Source of the DNA: Lachnospiraceae bacterium
GTDB lineage: Bacteria > Bacillota > Clostridia > Lachnospirales > Lachnospiraceae
Length of the DNA stretch: 32,532 bases
Assembly (NCBI GenBank): GCA_910574285.1
Contig: CAJTAL010000048.1
Coordinates: forward strand, 648 to 33,179
Direction: 5' to 3'
Of this stretch, positions 1 to 9,160 are shown in pieces; position 1 is the first letter of the stretch, and the number at the start of each line of letters is the position of its first letter. A model generated the notes under the pieces. The model did not search any database and had not been told where the DNA came from. It saw only the letters and a list, made by a program, of their open reading frames with translations. A program made the position numbers and the translations under genes.

Positions 1-53
1 ACCTGTTTTTATTATATCAGGGGAGGTTTTTTACACAACGCTAAAGCTATTTT

Positions 54-76
54 AACCACCCGCAGAGCAGGTGGTT
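54..76 (+). terminator. Possible terminator of an off-window plus-strand gene
   Basis: A 7-bp perfect stem (AACCACC at 54-60 with GGTGGTT at 70-76) is followed on the plus strand by the T-rich run TATTTGTTC. It could end a plus-strand transcript entering from the left, but no such gene is in the window. The rest of 1-150 shows no gene. Confidence 0.35.
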
Positions 77-146
77 TATTTGTTCTCCAAAGTTCCGTTT
101 TTCGGATCAGCGAAAAACTCCTCAATGGAGAACAGGGCCATGCCCT

Positions 147-185
147 AACAAATAAAGGCACAGTAAACATCCTGCTTACTGTGCC
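147..185 (-). terminator. Rho-independent terminator of rpsO
   Basis: GGCACAGTAA (157-166) pairs perfectly with TTACTGTGCC (176-185) across a 9-nt loop. On the minus strand the stem is followed by TTTATTTGTT. It starts 9 bp after the rpsO stop, so it is the natural 3' end of rpsO. Confidence 0.85.
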
Positions 186-193
186 CACCCTTA

Positions 194-460
194 TTATTTC
201 CTCAGTCCTAATCTCTCAATCAACGTACGGTATCTCTCGATATCCGTCTTCTTAAGATACGCCAGCAGTCCTCTTCTCTGTCCTACCATCTTCAGAAGAC
301 CTCTCCTGGAATGATGATCCTTCGGATTATTCTTGAAATGCTCTGTCAAGTCATTGATCCTTGCCGTAAGAATTGCAATCTGAACTTCCGGTGAACCTGT
401 ATCTCCGGCTGTCCTGCCATAATCTGCTACGATCTGTTCTTTCTGTTCTTTTGAAATCAT
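194..460 (-). CDS. rpsO: 30S ribosomal protein S15
   Basis: This is ribosomal protein S15, a primary 16S rRNA-binding protein of the small-subunit platform that helps form the bridge to the 50S subunit. The product is 88 residues, the normal length, and runs from [16 protein letters not shown] to IERLGLRK. It keeps the family features [17 protein letters not shown], the [16 protein letters not shown] core and the RNA-contacting LLAYLKK segment. The ATG is preceded by AAGGAGG at good spacing. It has its own promoter (553-581) and terminator (147-185), so it is probably a single-gene unit downstream of the rimP-nusA-infB cluster. S15 represses its own mRNA in several bacteria; the roughly 85-nt leader leaves room for this, but I did not identify a specific operator. 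Confidence 0.98.
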   Translation of the reverse strand: MISKEQKEQIVADYGRTAGDTGSPEVQIAILTARINDLTEHFKNNPKDHHSRRGLLKMVGQRRGLLAYLKKTDIERYRTLIERLGLRK

Positions 461-552
461 TTGTCATATCCTCCTTAATCTTGTTCCTAACGCCTGATAT
501 TAAGTAATGGTTGGAGCTTCCATTTACCGAACATCGGCTCTCATACCTGCCA

Positions 553-581
553 AGTATAACATACTCTCCAACTCTTGTAAA
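553..581 (-). promoter_or_regulatory. Sigma-A-type promoter of rpsO
   Basis: On the minus strand, TTTACA (576-581) and TATACT (553-558) are separated by exactly 17 bp, each one base off consensus. Transcription would start near 546 and give rpsO a leader of about 85 nt. Confidence 0.7.
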
Positions 582-598
582 GATGGATTTTCTGCCAT

Positions 599-638
599 TT
601 CATGCCATTTTCATACTATTTTCATACTAATCTTCATA
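599..638. repeat. Four 11-12 bp direct repeats, Pho-box-like
   Basis: On the plus strand TTCATG (599), TTCATA (610), TTCATA (621) and TTCATA (633) recur at 11, 11 and 12 bp, with similar flanks (CTATT, CTAATC). The array ends just before the stop codon of the Na/phosphate cotransporter gene and lies upstream of the rpsO promoter. TTCATA fits the TT(A/C/T)A(C/T)A hexamer and 11-bp period known for PhoP boxes in Bacillus. The orientation (toward plus-strand transcription, where no gene is seen) does not fit a simple promoter role, so replication slippage remains possible. Confidence 0.4.
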
Positions 639-2285
639 CTAATCCTCTTCGTCGTCCTCTTCTTCTCCCATAGGTTCCAATATGGCAAACGCAATATTCG
701 TCGCATGGTCGCCCACTCGTTCTAAGCCGGACGCCGTATCCGAGAACATCATCCCGGCCTCCGGAGTACACTTATTCTTTGTCAGCCTCTTTACATGCGT
801 ATTCTGAAGCTTCCGCTCCATCTCGTCAATCTCATCCTCAAGCTGCAATATCTCCTGCATATGCTCGTAATTACGATTTCCGAACATTTCCAGAGAGTAT
901 TTCAATATCATCAGCGTCTTCTCATTCAGCTCCCGAAGCTGTCTCTTTGCTTTGTCACTGAACTCTATCCCGCGCTCGATCCTGTCTTTCGCGGAATCGG
1001 CAAAATTCTCCGCATGATCACCGATCCGTTCGATATCATTCACCACATGGAACAGACCCCCGATCAGCTTTTCATCCGCAATAGGCAGAACCAGTTCGTT
1101 AGCCTGAACCAGATAATTCGTAATCTTCCGGTTCATAAAATCAATGTATTCTTCACGCTTATAGACTTCCTTGATCTTCTCCTCATCCGGATCACAAAGC
1201 GCCTCCATCGCTACTTCCAGATTCTTCATCGCGACATGTCCCATATGTACAATCTCCCGGATTCCATCCAGAACCGCCGTCGTGGCCGACAGAATCTTAC
1301 CCTTTCCGATAAAGAGAAGTTCGTATTCATCCTCTGCTTCGTCGGTACCCGGTACGATCTTATAGGTCGCCTTGACAATCCAGCCCATGAACGGGAAGAG
1401 CATCGCAACCTCCACAACCTTCATCAACGTATGCACATTCGCCACGGCTCTGGCAAGGCTTCCGCCTGATATTTGAAGCATCATATCCGTAAACGGATGG
1501 ATCGCGATCATCAAAACGATGAACATGATCAACGAACCGATCACATTAAACAGAAAATGAATCAGCGCCGCTCTCTTTGCATCCTTATTTCCGCTTAAAC
1601 TGGCCACCAGCGCCGACACACAGGAACCGATATTACATCCAAGAATCATGAAGGGGCAGATCGCGAATTCCAGAAGCCCCTGGGATACCATCAGCAATAT
1701 GATTCCCACCGTCGCGGACGAACTCTGAAGCACCGCCGTTATCACCAAACCCGTCAGGATCGCCGCAAACGGGTTCGTAAGAGACGCAAGGAAATTCAAT
1801 ATCTTCGGGGACTCCTTGACCGCCTCCATGCTGTCGCCCATAATACTGAGACCCATGAACAGGATACCAAAACCTAATATCACTTCGCCTATCTTCTTAA
1901 TGCTCTGCTTCTTACAGAACATGACCATGACAACCCCTATGATCACCACCAGCGGCGCAATATCCGACAAGTTAAACGCAATCAACTGCCCTGTGATCGT
2001 AGTACCGATATTCGCCCCCAGTATTACTCCCGACGCCTGCATCAGGCTCATAAGGCCCGAATTCACAAAACTGACAACCATCACCGTCGTCGCGTTCGAT
2101 GACTGAATGACCGCCGTAAATATAATACCCACGATCATTCCGATAAACCGGTTCTTCGTGAAAAACTCCAATATACTACGCATCTTGGCGCCCGCCGCTT
2201 TCTCAAGGCCTTCGCTCATCAGTTTCATTCCATACAAGAAGAAACCCAATCCTCCCAACAGCATAAAAATCGTCGTGATTCTCAT
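639..2285 (-). CDS. Na+/phosphate cotransporter with PhoU domain
   Basis: This encodes a 548-residue membrane protein of the NptA/YjbB type, predicted to move inorganic phosphate with sodium across the cytoplasmic membrane. The N-terminal 310 or so residues hold two homologous Na_Pi_cotrans repeats, marked by QSSNATT at about 61-67 and QSSSAT at about 187-192, among many hydrophobic segments. Residues from about 340 to 530 form a soluble PhoU-like helical domain (ERIGDHAENFAD and ERVGDHATNIAF, the paired metal-site motifs). The protein ends in an acidic tail. The gene starts 12 bp after the ribF stop, and its GAGGAG site overlaps the end of ribF, so it is probably cotranscribed with the translation cluster. 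Whether it imports or exports phosphate is not evident. The Pho-box-like repeats at its 3' end are noted separately. Confidence 0.92.
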   Translation of the reverse strand: MRITTIFMLLGGLGFFLYGMKLMSEGLEKAAGAKMRSILEFFTKNRFIGMIVGIIFTAVIQSSNATTVMVVSFVNSGLMSLMQASGVILGANIGTTITGQLIAFNLSDIAPLVVIIGVVMVMFCKKQSIKKIGEVILGFGILFMGLSIMGDSMEAVKESPKILNFLASLTNPFAAILTGLVITAVLQSSSATVGIILLMVSQGLLEFAICPFMILGCNIGSCVSALVASLSGNKDAKRAALIHFLFNVIGSLIMFIVLMIAIHPFTDMMLQISGGSLARAVANVHTLMKVVEVAMLFPFMGWIVKATYKIVPGTDEAEDEYELLFIGKGKILSATTAVLDGIREIVHMGHVAMKNLEVAMEALCDPDEEKIKEVYKREEYIDFMNRKITNYLVQANELVLPIADEKLIGGLFHVVNDIERIGDHAENFADSAKDRIERGIEFSDKAKRQLRELNEKTLMILKYSLEMFGNRNYEHMQEILQLEDEIDEMERKLQNTHVKRLTKNKCTPEAGMMFSDTASGLERVGDHATNIAFAILEPMGEEEDDEED

Positions 2286-2297
2286 TCGTACTCTCCT

Positions 2298-3200
2298 CTA
2301 CTCTCCGTATCCAAAGAAACGTTTCCCATACGCAATATCTTTGTCAATACACGCTTTCAGCTCTTCAATATTCTCAAACCGCCGTTCCGGGCGGCAGAAT
2401 TCCAGCAATTCTATAGACACTGACTTTCCATATGCATCCCCGCCGTAATCAAACAAAAAACTCTCTGCCAATACTTTCTCTTCTTTGCTGACCGTCGGTT
2501 TCACACCTATGTTGGAAATAGCATGGTAACTCTGCCCGCCGATCCGGACATTCGACAGATATACACCCCTCGGCGTGATCAGCTTATCTTCCGGCCACAC
2601 CACATTCAAAGTCGGGAACCCCAATCTCCTTCCCAACTGCTTCCCGTGTTCTACCTGTCCTGTAATTCCATAGGCATATCCCAACAGCTCACCCGCAAGC
2701 CTCATATCTCCATGGCCTAAGACTTCTTTGATATAGGTACTGCTGATTATCCGATTCTCATAGCGCTCTTTCTCGATAACAATTAACTGATATCCGTACT
2801 GCCCGGCATAGTCCGCAAGCATCCGGATATCCCCCCGCTTCTCATAACCGAACCGGAAATCCGTTCCAACTACGACATATCTTGCATGGAACACCCCTTT
2901 TACGATATCTCTGATAAAATCCTCTGCCGAAATCCGGCTGAACTCCCGGGTAAAAGGACAATTTACCAGCACATCCACTTTATCATTCAGATGCGCCTTT
3001 CTCTCTTCACACGTCATCAGAAGCTGCCGCGGCTTCATATCGAACGCGCACACGATACTTCTGATTCCGTCCCGGTTCCCAAGCTCTCTTACTTTTTCTG
3101 TCAATTTCTGATGACCTCTGTGCAGACCGTCAAATTTACCAAAAGTTACTGCTGACTCCCTGCTGTCCCTGTACTCAGACAATCTGTTGATGTATTGCAT
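2298..3200 (-). CDS. ribF: Bifunctional riboflavin kinase / FAD synthetase
   Basis: RibF phosphorylates riboflavin to FMN and then adenylylates FMN to FAD in the cytoplasm. The 300-residue product has the usual length. The N-terminal FAD synthetase half shows the nucleotidyltransferase signature GKFDGLHRGH near residue 21, GTDFRFGYEKRGD, and ISSTYIKEVL. The C-terminal kinase half shows GRRLGFPTLNV and RGVYLSNVRIGG followed by SNIGVKPTV. The ATG is preceded by AGAGG at suitable spacing. It lies 20 bp downstream of truB, and the truB-ribF pairing is common in Bacillota and supports the call. Confidence 0.96.
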   Translation of the reverse strand: MQYINRLSEYRDSRESAVTFGKFDGLHRGHQKLTEKVRELGNRDGIRSIVCAFDMKPRQLLMTCEERKAHLNDKVDVLVNCPFTREFSRISAEDFIRDIVKGVFHARYVVVGTDFRFGYEKRGDIRMLADYAGQYGYQLIVIEKERYENRIISSTYIKEVLGHGDMRLAGELLGYAYGITGQVEHGKQLGRRLGFPTLNVVWPEDKLITPRGVYLSNVRIGGQSYHAISNIGVKPTVSKEEKVLAESFLFDYGGDAYGKSVSIELLEFCRPERRFENIEELKACIDKDIAYGKRFFGYGE

Positions 3201-3220
3201 AGCTGTTCCTCTTTACTTTT

Positions 3221-4135
3221 TCATAACTTCTCGTAAAACATCTTAACAACCTGATAGGATTCTTTCTGTTCCTGCCACTTATAAACCGCGATAAACTGTC
3301 CTTCCTTATCGTACACTCTTATAGACTGCCGTCCCTTTGCCTGCTTTCCATCATATGGAAAAAGCATATCCAAAGACAGAGGATTCCCGTTCTTCGCCAG
3401 CGCCTCGCCTCTGCCTCTTACCTGCATCCGGGGATAACCGGCGAACATCTCGTCAATCGGGATTACATCCTCCATAAGGCTTCCGTCTTCCTTCTTTCTT
3501 CTGATCTCTTCCAGAGTCAGGCTATCCTCCAGGCGGAATCTTCCTGTCCTGGTACGGAGCAAGTCTTCCATACAGCCCAGGCAGCCTAACCTCTGACCGA
3601 TATCATGACACAACGTACGGATATATGTGCCTTTGGAACATCTGACTTCCATCCATATCCTTGGCAATTCCGTCTTTTTGATCCGGATTTCATAGATTTG
3701 CACGATTCTCGCCTTTCGCTCAATCTCTTTTCCTTCTCTGGCAAGTTCGTACAATTTCCTTCCATTCACCTTTATCGCAGAGTACATAGGCGGAACCTGC
3801 GCATACTCTCCGACAAAACTCTGCAGGACGTCCGAGATCTCTTCCGGCCTGAACTCAGGCACTTCCCGGCTCTCAAGAACGGTTCCGGTAATATCCTGCG
3901 TGTCCGTCGCGCGTCCCAATAAAAGAACCGCCTCATAGGTCTTATCCTTGTCTGTCAGCATATCGCACAGTTTCGTCGCCCTGCCAAGACATACCGGCAG
4001 GACTCCCTCCGCGTCCGGGTCCAGGGTACCCGTATGGCCGATCTTCCTCTGGCCTACAATTCCCCGAAGCTTCGCCACCACATCATGAGACGTATACCCC
4101 TTTTCTTTTCGCACATTCAGAACACCGTGAATCAT
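3221..4135 (-). CDS. truB: tRNA pseudouridine-55 synthase
   Basis: TruB isomerises U55 to pseudouridine in the T-loop of elongator tRNAs. The product is 304 residues. The catalytic motif GHTGTLDPDAEGVL is clear, with the nucleophilic aspartate at residue 39. YEAVLLLGRATDTQD, PPMYSAIKVNGRKLYELAREG and CSKGTYIRTLCHDIG follow in the family order, and a C-terminal segment fits the PUA-like region of bacterial TruB. The ATG is preceded by GAGG. It begins 14 bp after nrnA and is followed 20 bp later by ribF. Confidence 0.97.
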   Translation of the reverse strand: MIHGVLNVRKEKGYTSHDVVAKLRGIVGQRKIGHTGTLDPDAEGVLPVCLGRATKLCDMLTDKDKTYEAVLLLGRATDTQDITGTVLESREVPEFRPEEISDVLQSFVGEYAQVPPMYSAIKVNGRKLYELAREGKEIERKARIVQIYEIRIKKTELPRIWMEVRCSKGTYIRTLCHDIGQRLGCLGCMEDLLRTRTGRFRLEDSLTLEEIRRKKEDGSLMEDVIPIDEMFAGYPRMQVRGRGEALAKNGNPLSLDMLFPYDGKQAKGRQSIRVYDKEGQFIAVYKWQEQKESYQVVKMFYEKL

Positions 4136-4149
4136 ATGTATCCTCTTTC

Positions 4150-5109
4150 CTACCTTCCCTGGGGATTCTCCATCTGCGCTTCGATCCGCTCCGACAGATT
4201 ATTGATCACATCGCGGTATGTACCTGCCATCGTAAGTCCCGCTGCTTTCCTGTGTCCGCCGCCTCCAAAATATCTGGCGATTTTACACACATCGATCCGG
4301 TCTTTTGAACGGAGACTGACTTTATATACATTCGTTTCCACTTCATACATAAAGATTGCCACTTCTACGCCTTTGGTCAGCCGAAGCTGGCTTACGATCC
4401 CATCCATATCCTTGACCCCGACCCCGTAGAAATCCATGGTTTTCTTCGTCACATAAGAGGCGATACACGTCTTATCCATGAAAAGAATACTCTCAAGCAG
4501 CGCTCTTCCCAAGATCTGATTCTGCGCATAAGTCTTCTCATAAAAAGTATCCTGGATAAGCTTCGGTCCGTCCACACCCTTTTCCAACAGCCTTGCCGCT
4601 GCCCTGAAAGTGGACGGTGTCGCACAGGAATACTGAAATACCCCCGTATCATGCACGATACCAAGATACAGCGCCGTCGCCGTATCTAATGATATCTTCT
4701 CATCCTCCAGCAGATTATATACCAGTTCAGAAGTAGAGCTGGCATCCGGGACGATATAATCCTCCTGTGCAAATCCTAGATTACTGATATGGTGATCGAT
4801 GCAATAAGTCCTCCCTGCCGTGTCAAACAACGCCCCCGAAAAACCAAGACGCTCTTTATCCCCGCAATCCAGGGAAATAAACAGGTCATATCTTTCATCC
4901 GCCGGGATCTCATGACGTATCATGTCCACAGCCGGCAGGCACTTCAGTGATTCGGGAATATCCTCTAGATATACGTCTGCTTTTCTGTCTTTGTAGTTAT
5001 CTCTGATATACTGGTACAATCCCATGCACGAACCCACACAGTCCCCGTCCGGACGTATGTGCCCGCCGATTGCAATCGTTTTTGCATCTTTCAGAATCTT
5101 ATTCAGCAT
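4150..5109 (-). CDS. nrnA: DHH-family oligoribonuclease / pAp phosphatase
   Basis: NrnA-type proteins degrade short RNA oligomers to mononucleotides and dephosphorylate pAp. The sequence has the DHH phosphoesterase motifs in order: GGHIRPDGDCVGS near the N-terminus, SLDCGD, the diagnostic DHH in CIDHHISN, and the DHHA1 substrate-binding GGGGHRKAAG near the C-terminus. I chose the third codon (ATG at 5109), giving 319 residues, because AAGGGG lies 6 nt upstream of it, whereas it abuts the ATG at 5115. The start lies inside the end of rbfA, so the two genes overlap and are likely translationally coupled. Confidence 0.93.
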   Translation of the reverse strand: MLNKILKDAKTIAIGGHIRPDGDCVGSCMGLYQYIRDNYKDRKADVYLEDIPESLKCLPAVDMIRHEIPADERYDLFISLDCGDKERLGFSGALFDTAGRTYCIDHHISNLGFAQEDYIVPDASSTSELVYNLLEDEKISLDTATALYLGIVHDTGVFQYSCATPSTFRAAARLLEKGVDGPKLIQDTFYEKTYAQNQILGRALLESILFMDKTCIASYVTKKTMDFYGVGVKDMDGIVSQLRLTKGVEVAIFMYEVETNVYKVSLRSKDRIDVCKIARYFGGGGHRKAAGLTMAGTYRDVINNLSERIEAQMENPQGR

Positions 5110-5479
5110 CTGCATCCCCTTCTACTACAATATTTTTGGTCACTTCATCAATCTTCTTCGACATATTGACGCCGTACTCAATAGACTGATCCAATATGAA
5201 CTGAATCTGCGGCGTATTCCTCATATTCAGCGTGCCTGCAAGCTCGCGCCGAATGTACCCTTCTGCACTCTTAAGTCCCTGAATCGTATCTTCCTGCGCC
5301 TTTTTATCTCCCAGCACGCTAATATAAGCATTGCACGTCTTAAGATCAGGCGCTACCCTGGCCGCGACCACGGAAGTCCATGGCGCGACGCGGGGATCTT
5401 TCAAATTCCTGATGATATTACTCAACTCCCGTTGTACTTCGGTATTGACTCTGGTATTCTTTATACTTCCTTTTTTCAT
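5099..5479 (-). CDS. rbfA: 30S ribosome-binding factor A
   Basis: RbfA is a KH-fold assembly factor that acts late in 30S subunit maturation on the 16S rRNA. The 126-residue product matches the family length and pattern: VNTEVQRELSNIIRNLKDPR, then LKTCNAYISVLGD and the C-terminal IQFILDQSIEYG helix. The ATG is preceded by GAGGTG about 7 nt upstream. It sits 85 bp downstream of infB, the standard position, and its last codons overlap the nrnA start. Confidence 0.96.
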   Translation of the reverse strand: MKKGSIKNTRVNTEVQRELSNIIRNLKDPRVAPWTSVVAARVAPDLKTCNAYISVLGDKKAQEDTIQGLKSAEGYIRRELAGTLNMRNTPQIQFILDQSIEYGVNMSKKIDEVTKNIVVEGDADAE

Positions 5480-5564
5480 TTCTTCACACCTCTTCTTGCA
5501 GCCAGTACATCATTACATGAATCCTCTGGCTTAACTGCCTTCACAAAACGGGATAAAAACTTAT

Positions 5565-8549
5565 CTATCTTGGTATCTCTACCATCTTGAACGCTTCAAC
5601 CAGATCGCCTTCTTTAATATCGTTAAAGTTCGCGAATACGAATCCGCACTCATATCCCGCTCTTACTTCTTTCACATCATCCTTGAAACGTCTCAGAGAT
5701 GCAAGCGGTCCCTCGAAGATCACGATTCCGTCCCTGGTCAGACGAACGGAGCAGTCTCTCTCGAAAATACCGTCCTGCACATAAGAACCGGCAATGGTTC
5801 CCACACCGGACGCCTTGAATGTCTGACGAACCTCTGCATGCCCCAGTACCTTTTCTTCAAATACCGGATCCAGCATTCCCTTCATAGCCGCTTCCACATC
5901 CTCTATCGCATTATAGATTACACGATACAGACGAATATCAACGCCTTCCCGTTCCGCAGTCTCTTTCGCCGTTGCATCCGGCCTTACATTGAATCCGATG
6001 ATAATCGCGTTAGATGCCGAGGCAAGGCTTACATCAGACTCATTGATGGCGCCGACGCCTCCATGGATGATCTTTACGACAACTTCTTCGTTTGTAAGCT
6101 TCAGAAGACTCTGCTTCATCGCCTCTACAGATCCCTGCACATCTGCTTTTACCACAATTCCAAGCTCTTTTAAGTTTCCTTCCTGAATCTGAGTGAACAA
6201 ATCATCCAGAGACAGTTTTGATTTTGTATCTTCCAGAAGCTTCACTTTGCTCTGTGAGATAAATGTCTCCGCAAAGCTTCGCGCTTCTTTGTCATTCTCG
6301 CATCCTACGAACACTTCACCTGCATTCGGCACGTCGTTGAGACCCAGGATCTCCACCGGCATAGACGGACCCGCTTCTTTCACACGTCTTCCCTTATCAT
6401 CCATCATCGCACGGACTTTTCCGTGTGCGGAACCTGCCGCTATGGAATCGCCCACATGCAGGGTACCCTTCTGGACGAGGACGGTGGCGACGGAGCCTCT
6501 TCCCTTATCTAACTGAGCCTCTAATACCAGGCCTCGGGCACGCCGGTTTGCGTTCGCCTTAAGCTCCAGCACTTCTGCCGTCAGGATAATCATCTCCATC
6601 AGGTCCTCCAGGCCTTCTCCCGTCTTAGCCGATACCGGTACAAAGACGGTGCTTCCGCCCCAGTCTTCCGGAATCAGCTCATATTCGGTCAGTTCCTGCT
6701 TCACACGCTCGATATTCGCGCTGGGCTTATCGATCTTATTCACCGCTACGACAATCTCTACCCCTGCCGCTTTTGCATGGTTGATCGCCTCAACAGTCTG
6801 CGGCATCACGCCGTCGTCCGCCGCTACAACCAGAATCGCGATATCCGTAGAACTTGCTCCGCGCATACGCATCGCCGTAAACGCCTCATGTCCCGGTGTA
6901 TCCAGGAACGTAATCTTCTCTCCGTTCACATCCACCACATAAGCGCCGATATGCTGAGTAATACCGCCTGCTTCTTTGTCAATCACGTTCGTATGACGAA
7001 TCGCATCCAAAAGAGATGTCTTACCATGGTCGACATGACCCATGACACAGACTACCGGCGGACGCTTCTTCATCGTGCTTTCATCCTCTTCATCTTCCTT
7101 CAGAAGCTCCTCGATTACATCTACAACCTCTTCTTTCTCACACAATACGTCAAATTCCAGCGCGATTCCTTCAGCGGTCTCGTAATCAATCTCCTGATTC
7201 ACCGTTGCAACCTTCCCCTGCATGAACAGTTTTTTCACAATCACTGACGGAACGATCTTCATCTTATCCGCAAGCTCTTTAATCGTCAGAACCTCCGGGA
7301 TGATAATAGACTTAATCTCTTCCACAATCTTCTGTTCTCTCTGCTGCGGTTTCTGAAACTGCTGTTTCGTCTCGTTCTTTTTCTTTCCTTTTACTGCTCT
7401 CTCTTCCTCATCCCCGCGGCGATAGTCTTTCTTCTTATGATCATCCTTACCTTTTCCTTTACTGCGCTGCGGCTTCTGTGTCTCCACTGCCGGCGCCGGA
7501 ATACTGTTGTTACTTCCTCTTCTGTCATTACGACGGTCCGGCCGTTCGCCCGGTCTGCGTCCCTGTCCGCGGTCACGGTCATTCTGAGCACGGTCGCGGT
7601 TTCCCTGTGGTCTCTCTCTGTCTCGGTCACGGTCTCCCTGGAAGCGGTCGCGGCCCCTGTCACGGTCTCCCTGGAAACGGTCGCGATTCCCCTGTGGTCT
7701 CTCTCTGTCTCGGTCACGGTCTCCCTGGAAACGGTCTCGGTCCCTTCCTCTATCCCCAAAAGAACGTTCCCGATTCCGGTCACGATCTCCCTGCGGTCTG
7801 TCCGGACGTGTTCCCTGCGTACGGTCGCCCCTCGAAGGTCTTGCCCCTGAGCCTCTGAAATCCTTAGAATCCCGCTGTCTTTCACTGCCTCTCTCCTGAC
7901 GTTCCCCGCGGTCTTTCATCCTCTGTGGCTGCTTTTTCTCCATCGTTCCTGTTTTCTCAGGCTTCTTCTCTGCCGGACGTTCCGCATTTTGTACATTCTG
8001 TGCTTTCTCGGAGGTAGCCGCAATCTCCGGTATTTTCTCAGATATTACCGGCTTGGATACTTCTGTTTCCGGACGTTTTACAATTTCCTCCGGTCTGGCA
8101 GTTGATGCCGCTGCAGAACGCTTTACTATCTTAGACGCATCTGTCGGCCTGGCAGCCGTCGCCGGACGTACTGCTTTTGCCGGACGGCCGTTATTTACCT
8201 GCATCGGTTTCCCCTGAGGCGAAGCCGGACGTCCGCCGCCGTTCGCCGGCTGCCCTGCATTCGCTCTGCTGCCCGGTCTCCTGGCCTGTTTGCCTCCGTT
8301 CTGCGTATTCTGCGGCCGGAATACATGCACGATGTTCTTCTTCTTCGGAGCCTCTGCCTCCGGCTTAGCCGCATCCTTTCCCGCAGGCTTAGCCTTCGCG
8401 AAACCTCTCCTCACCACATCGGCGTCCGCCTCTTCAAGCGCGCTCATATGAGTCTTCACTTCTATATTCTTTCCGCTCAGGAATTCAAGGACTTCTTTAC
8501 TCGGAACATTCAATTCCTTCGCTAATTCATATACTTTGATTTTTGACAT
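5565..8549 (-). CDS. infB: Translation initiation factor IF-2
   Basis: IF-2 is the GTPase that places initiator fMet-tRNA on the 30S subunit and promotes subunit joining. At 994 residues it is long because of its N-terminal region. Residues 1-50 are a first IF2_N module. A low-complexity basic/acidic region follows, with QGDRDRDRE-type repeats at about 240-345, and a second IF2_N module ([15 protein letters not shown]) lies near 421-435. The GTPase domain shows GHVDHGKT (504-511), DTPGH (550-554) and NKID (604-607), followed by domains II-IV. GGAGG precedes the ATG. The arginine/aspartate-rich repeats are strongly repetitive at DNA level, so length variation between strains is likely. The coding body is unambiguous. 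Confidence 0.98.
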   Translation of the reverse strand: MSKIKVYELAKELNVPSKEVLEFLSGKNIEVKTHMSALEEADADVVRRGFAKAKPAGKDAAKPEAEAPKKKNIVHVFRPQNTQNGGKQARRPGSRANAGQPANGGGRPASPQGKPMQVNNGRPAKAVRPATAARPTDASKIVKRSAAASTARPEEIVKRPETEVSKPVISEKIPEIAATSEKAQNVQNAERPAEKKPEKTGTMEKKQPQRMKDRGERQERGSERQRDSKDFRGSGARPSRGDRTQGTRPDRPQGDRDRNRERSFGDRGRDRDRFQGDRDRDRERPQGNRDRFQGDRDRGRDRFQGDRDRDRERPQGNRDRAQNDRDRGQGRRPGERPDRRNDRRGSNNSIPAPAVETQKPQRSKGKGKDDHKKKDYRRGDEEERAVKGKKKNETKQQFQKPQQREQKIVEEIKSIIIPEVLTIKELADKMKIVPSVIVKKLFMQGKVATVNQEIDYETAEGIALEFDVLCEKEEVVDVIEELLKEDEEDESTMKKRPPVVCVMGHVDHGKTSLLDAIRHTNVIDKEAGGITQHIGAYVVDVNGEKITFLDTPGHEAFTAMRMRGASSTDIAILVVAADDGVMPQTVEAINHAKAAGVEIVVAVNKIDKPSANIERVKQELTEYELIPEDWGGSTVFVPVSAKTGEGLEDLMEMIILTAEVLELKANANRRARGLVLEAQLDKGRGSVATVLVQKGTLHVGDSIAAGSAHGKVRAMMDDKGRRVKEAGPSMPVEILGLNDVPNAGEVFVGCENDKEARSFAETFISQSKVKLLEDTKSKLSLDDLFTQIQEGNLKELGIVVKADVQGSVEAMKQSLLKLTNEEVVVKIIHGGVGAINESDVSLASASNAIIIGFNVRPDATAKETAEREGVDIRLYRVIYNAIEDVEAAMKGMLDPVFEEKVLGHAEVRQTFKASGVGTIAGSYVQDGIFERDCSVRLTRDGIVIFEGPLASLRRFKDDVKEVRAGYECGFVFANFNDIKEGDLVEAFKMVEIPR

Positions 8550-8563
8550 CTTAACTACCTCCT

Positions 8564-8887
8564 CTATGCAATTGTATGATCTTCTGTATCCATATTCTTT
8601 CTGATTCCTTTTGCAAACCCCTCATCCAATATCGCAAGAGACGCCCGGAATTGCTTTCCCATTGCATGCCCCAAGGTATCTTTATCCTTATAGAAACAAA
8701 TCGGCACGTGATAGTAATCACACATATTCTTAAATTTCTTCTTCGTATTATCAGATGCGTCGTCCGCTACAATAACCAGGGAAGCCCTTCCGGACTTTAC
8801 TTCCTTCTCCGTGCTGAATTCTCCGCTGACTGTTCTTCCTGCCTTTGTAGCCAGACCAATGAGTGACAACGCTTTACTCTGTCCCAA
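8564..8887 (-). CDS. ylxQ: L7Ae-like RNA-binding protein (YlxQ family)
   Basis: This 107-residue protein belongs to the L7Ae/L30e/Gadd45 fold family, whose members bind kink-turn RNA. The pattern [21 protein letters not shown], then [17 protein letters not shown] and the C-terminal [18 protein letters not shown] match the family. It uses an uncommon TTG start, which lies inside the end of rnpM (14-bp overlap), so translation is probably coupled. The infB start follows 14 bp after its stop. Its cellular target is unknown; position in the nusA-infB operon suggests an RNA or ribosome role. The last 15 or so residues are not conserved in my reading. Confidence 0.9.
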   Translation of the reverse strand: MGQSKALSLIGLATKAGRTVSGEFSTEKEVKSGRASLVIVADDASDNTKKKFKNMCDYYHVPICFYKDKDTLGHAMGKQFRASLAILDEGFAKGIRKNMDTEDHTIA

Positions 8888-9152
8888 TCAACCCCATCTC
8901 CTTTTCTAACGCTTCGTATACCTCTGCCGGAATAGACTGTTTGAAAGATCGTTCCAGCCCTTTATTCTTAACCGCCTTTTGGAAACATTCCTTCGAAGGA
9001 CAGATATACGCTCCCCTTCCGTTCTTCTTCCCGGTAGCGTCCAGAAGAAATTCTCCTTCTTTCGTCCGTATGACACGAATCATCTCTTTCTTATTCTTCA
9101 TCTCCTGACAGCCAACGCACCGCCGCACAGGGATCTTTTTACTTGCACCCAC
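8874..9152 (-). CDS. rnpM: RNase P modulator RnpM (YlxR, DUF448)
   Basis: This 92-residue protein is of the YlxR/DUF448 family, reported to bind and modulate RNase P RNA in Bacillus. The signature RRCVGCQEMKNKKEMIRVIR is followed by GRGAYICPSKECFQKA; the paired cysteines (CVGC and CPSKEC) are the family hallmark. The start is GTG, with an AGGTGAG-type site between it and the nusA stop 8 bp upstream. Its 3' end overlaps the TTG start of ylxQ. The nusA-ylxR-ylxQ-infB order is the classical one. Confidence 0.94.
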   Translation of the reverse strand: MGASKKIPVRRCVGCQEMKNKKEMIRVIRTKEGEFLLDATGKKNGRGAYICPSKECFQKAVKNKGLERSFKQSIPAEVYEALEKEMGLIGTE

Positions 9153-9160
9153 ACACTCAC

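Noticed and set aside
795-1469. 224-codon plus-strand frame opposite the phosphate transporter.
   Set aside because: It is fully antisense to a well-supported gene, with no ribosome binding site and no recognisable motif.
7391-7885. Long frames on both strands in the infB repeat region.
   Set aside because: They are shadows created by the Arg/Asp-rich repeats of IF-2.
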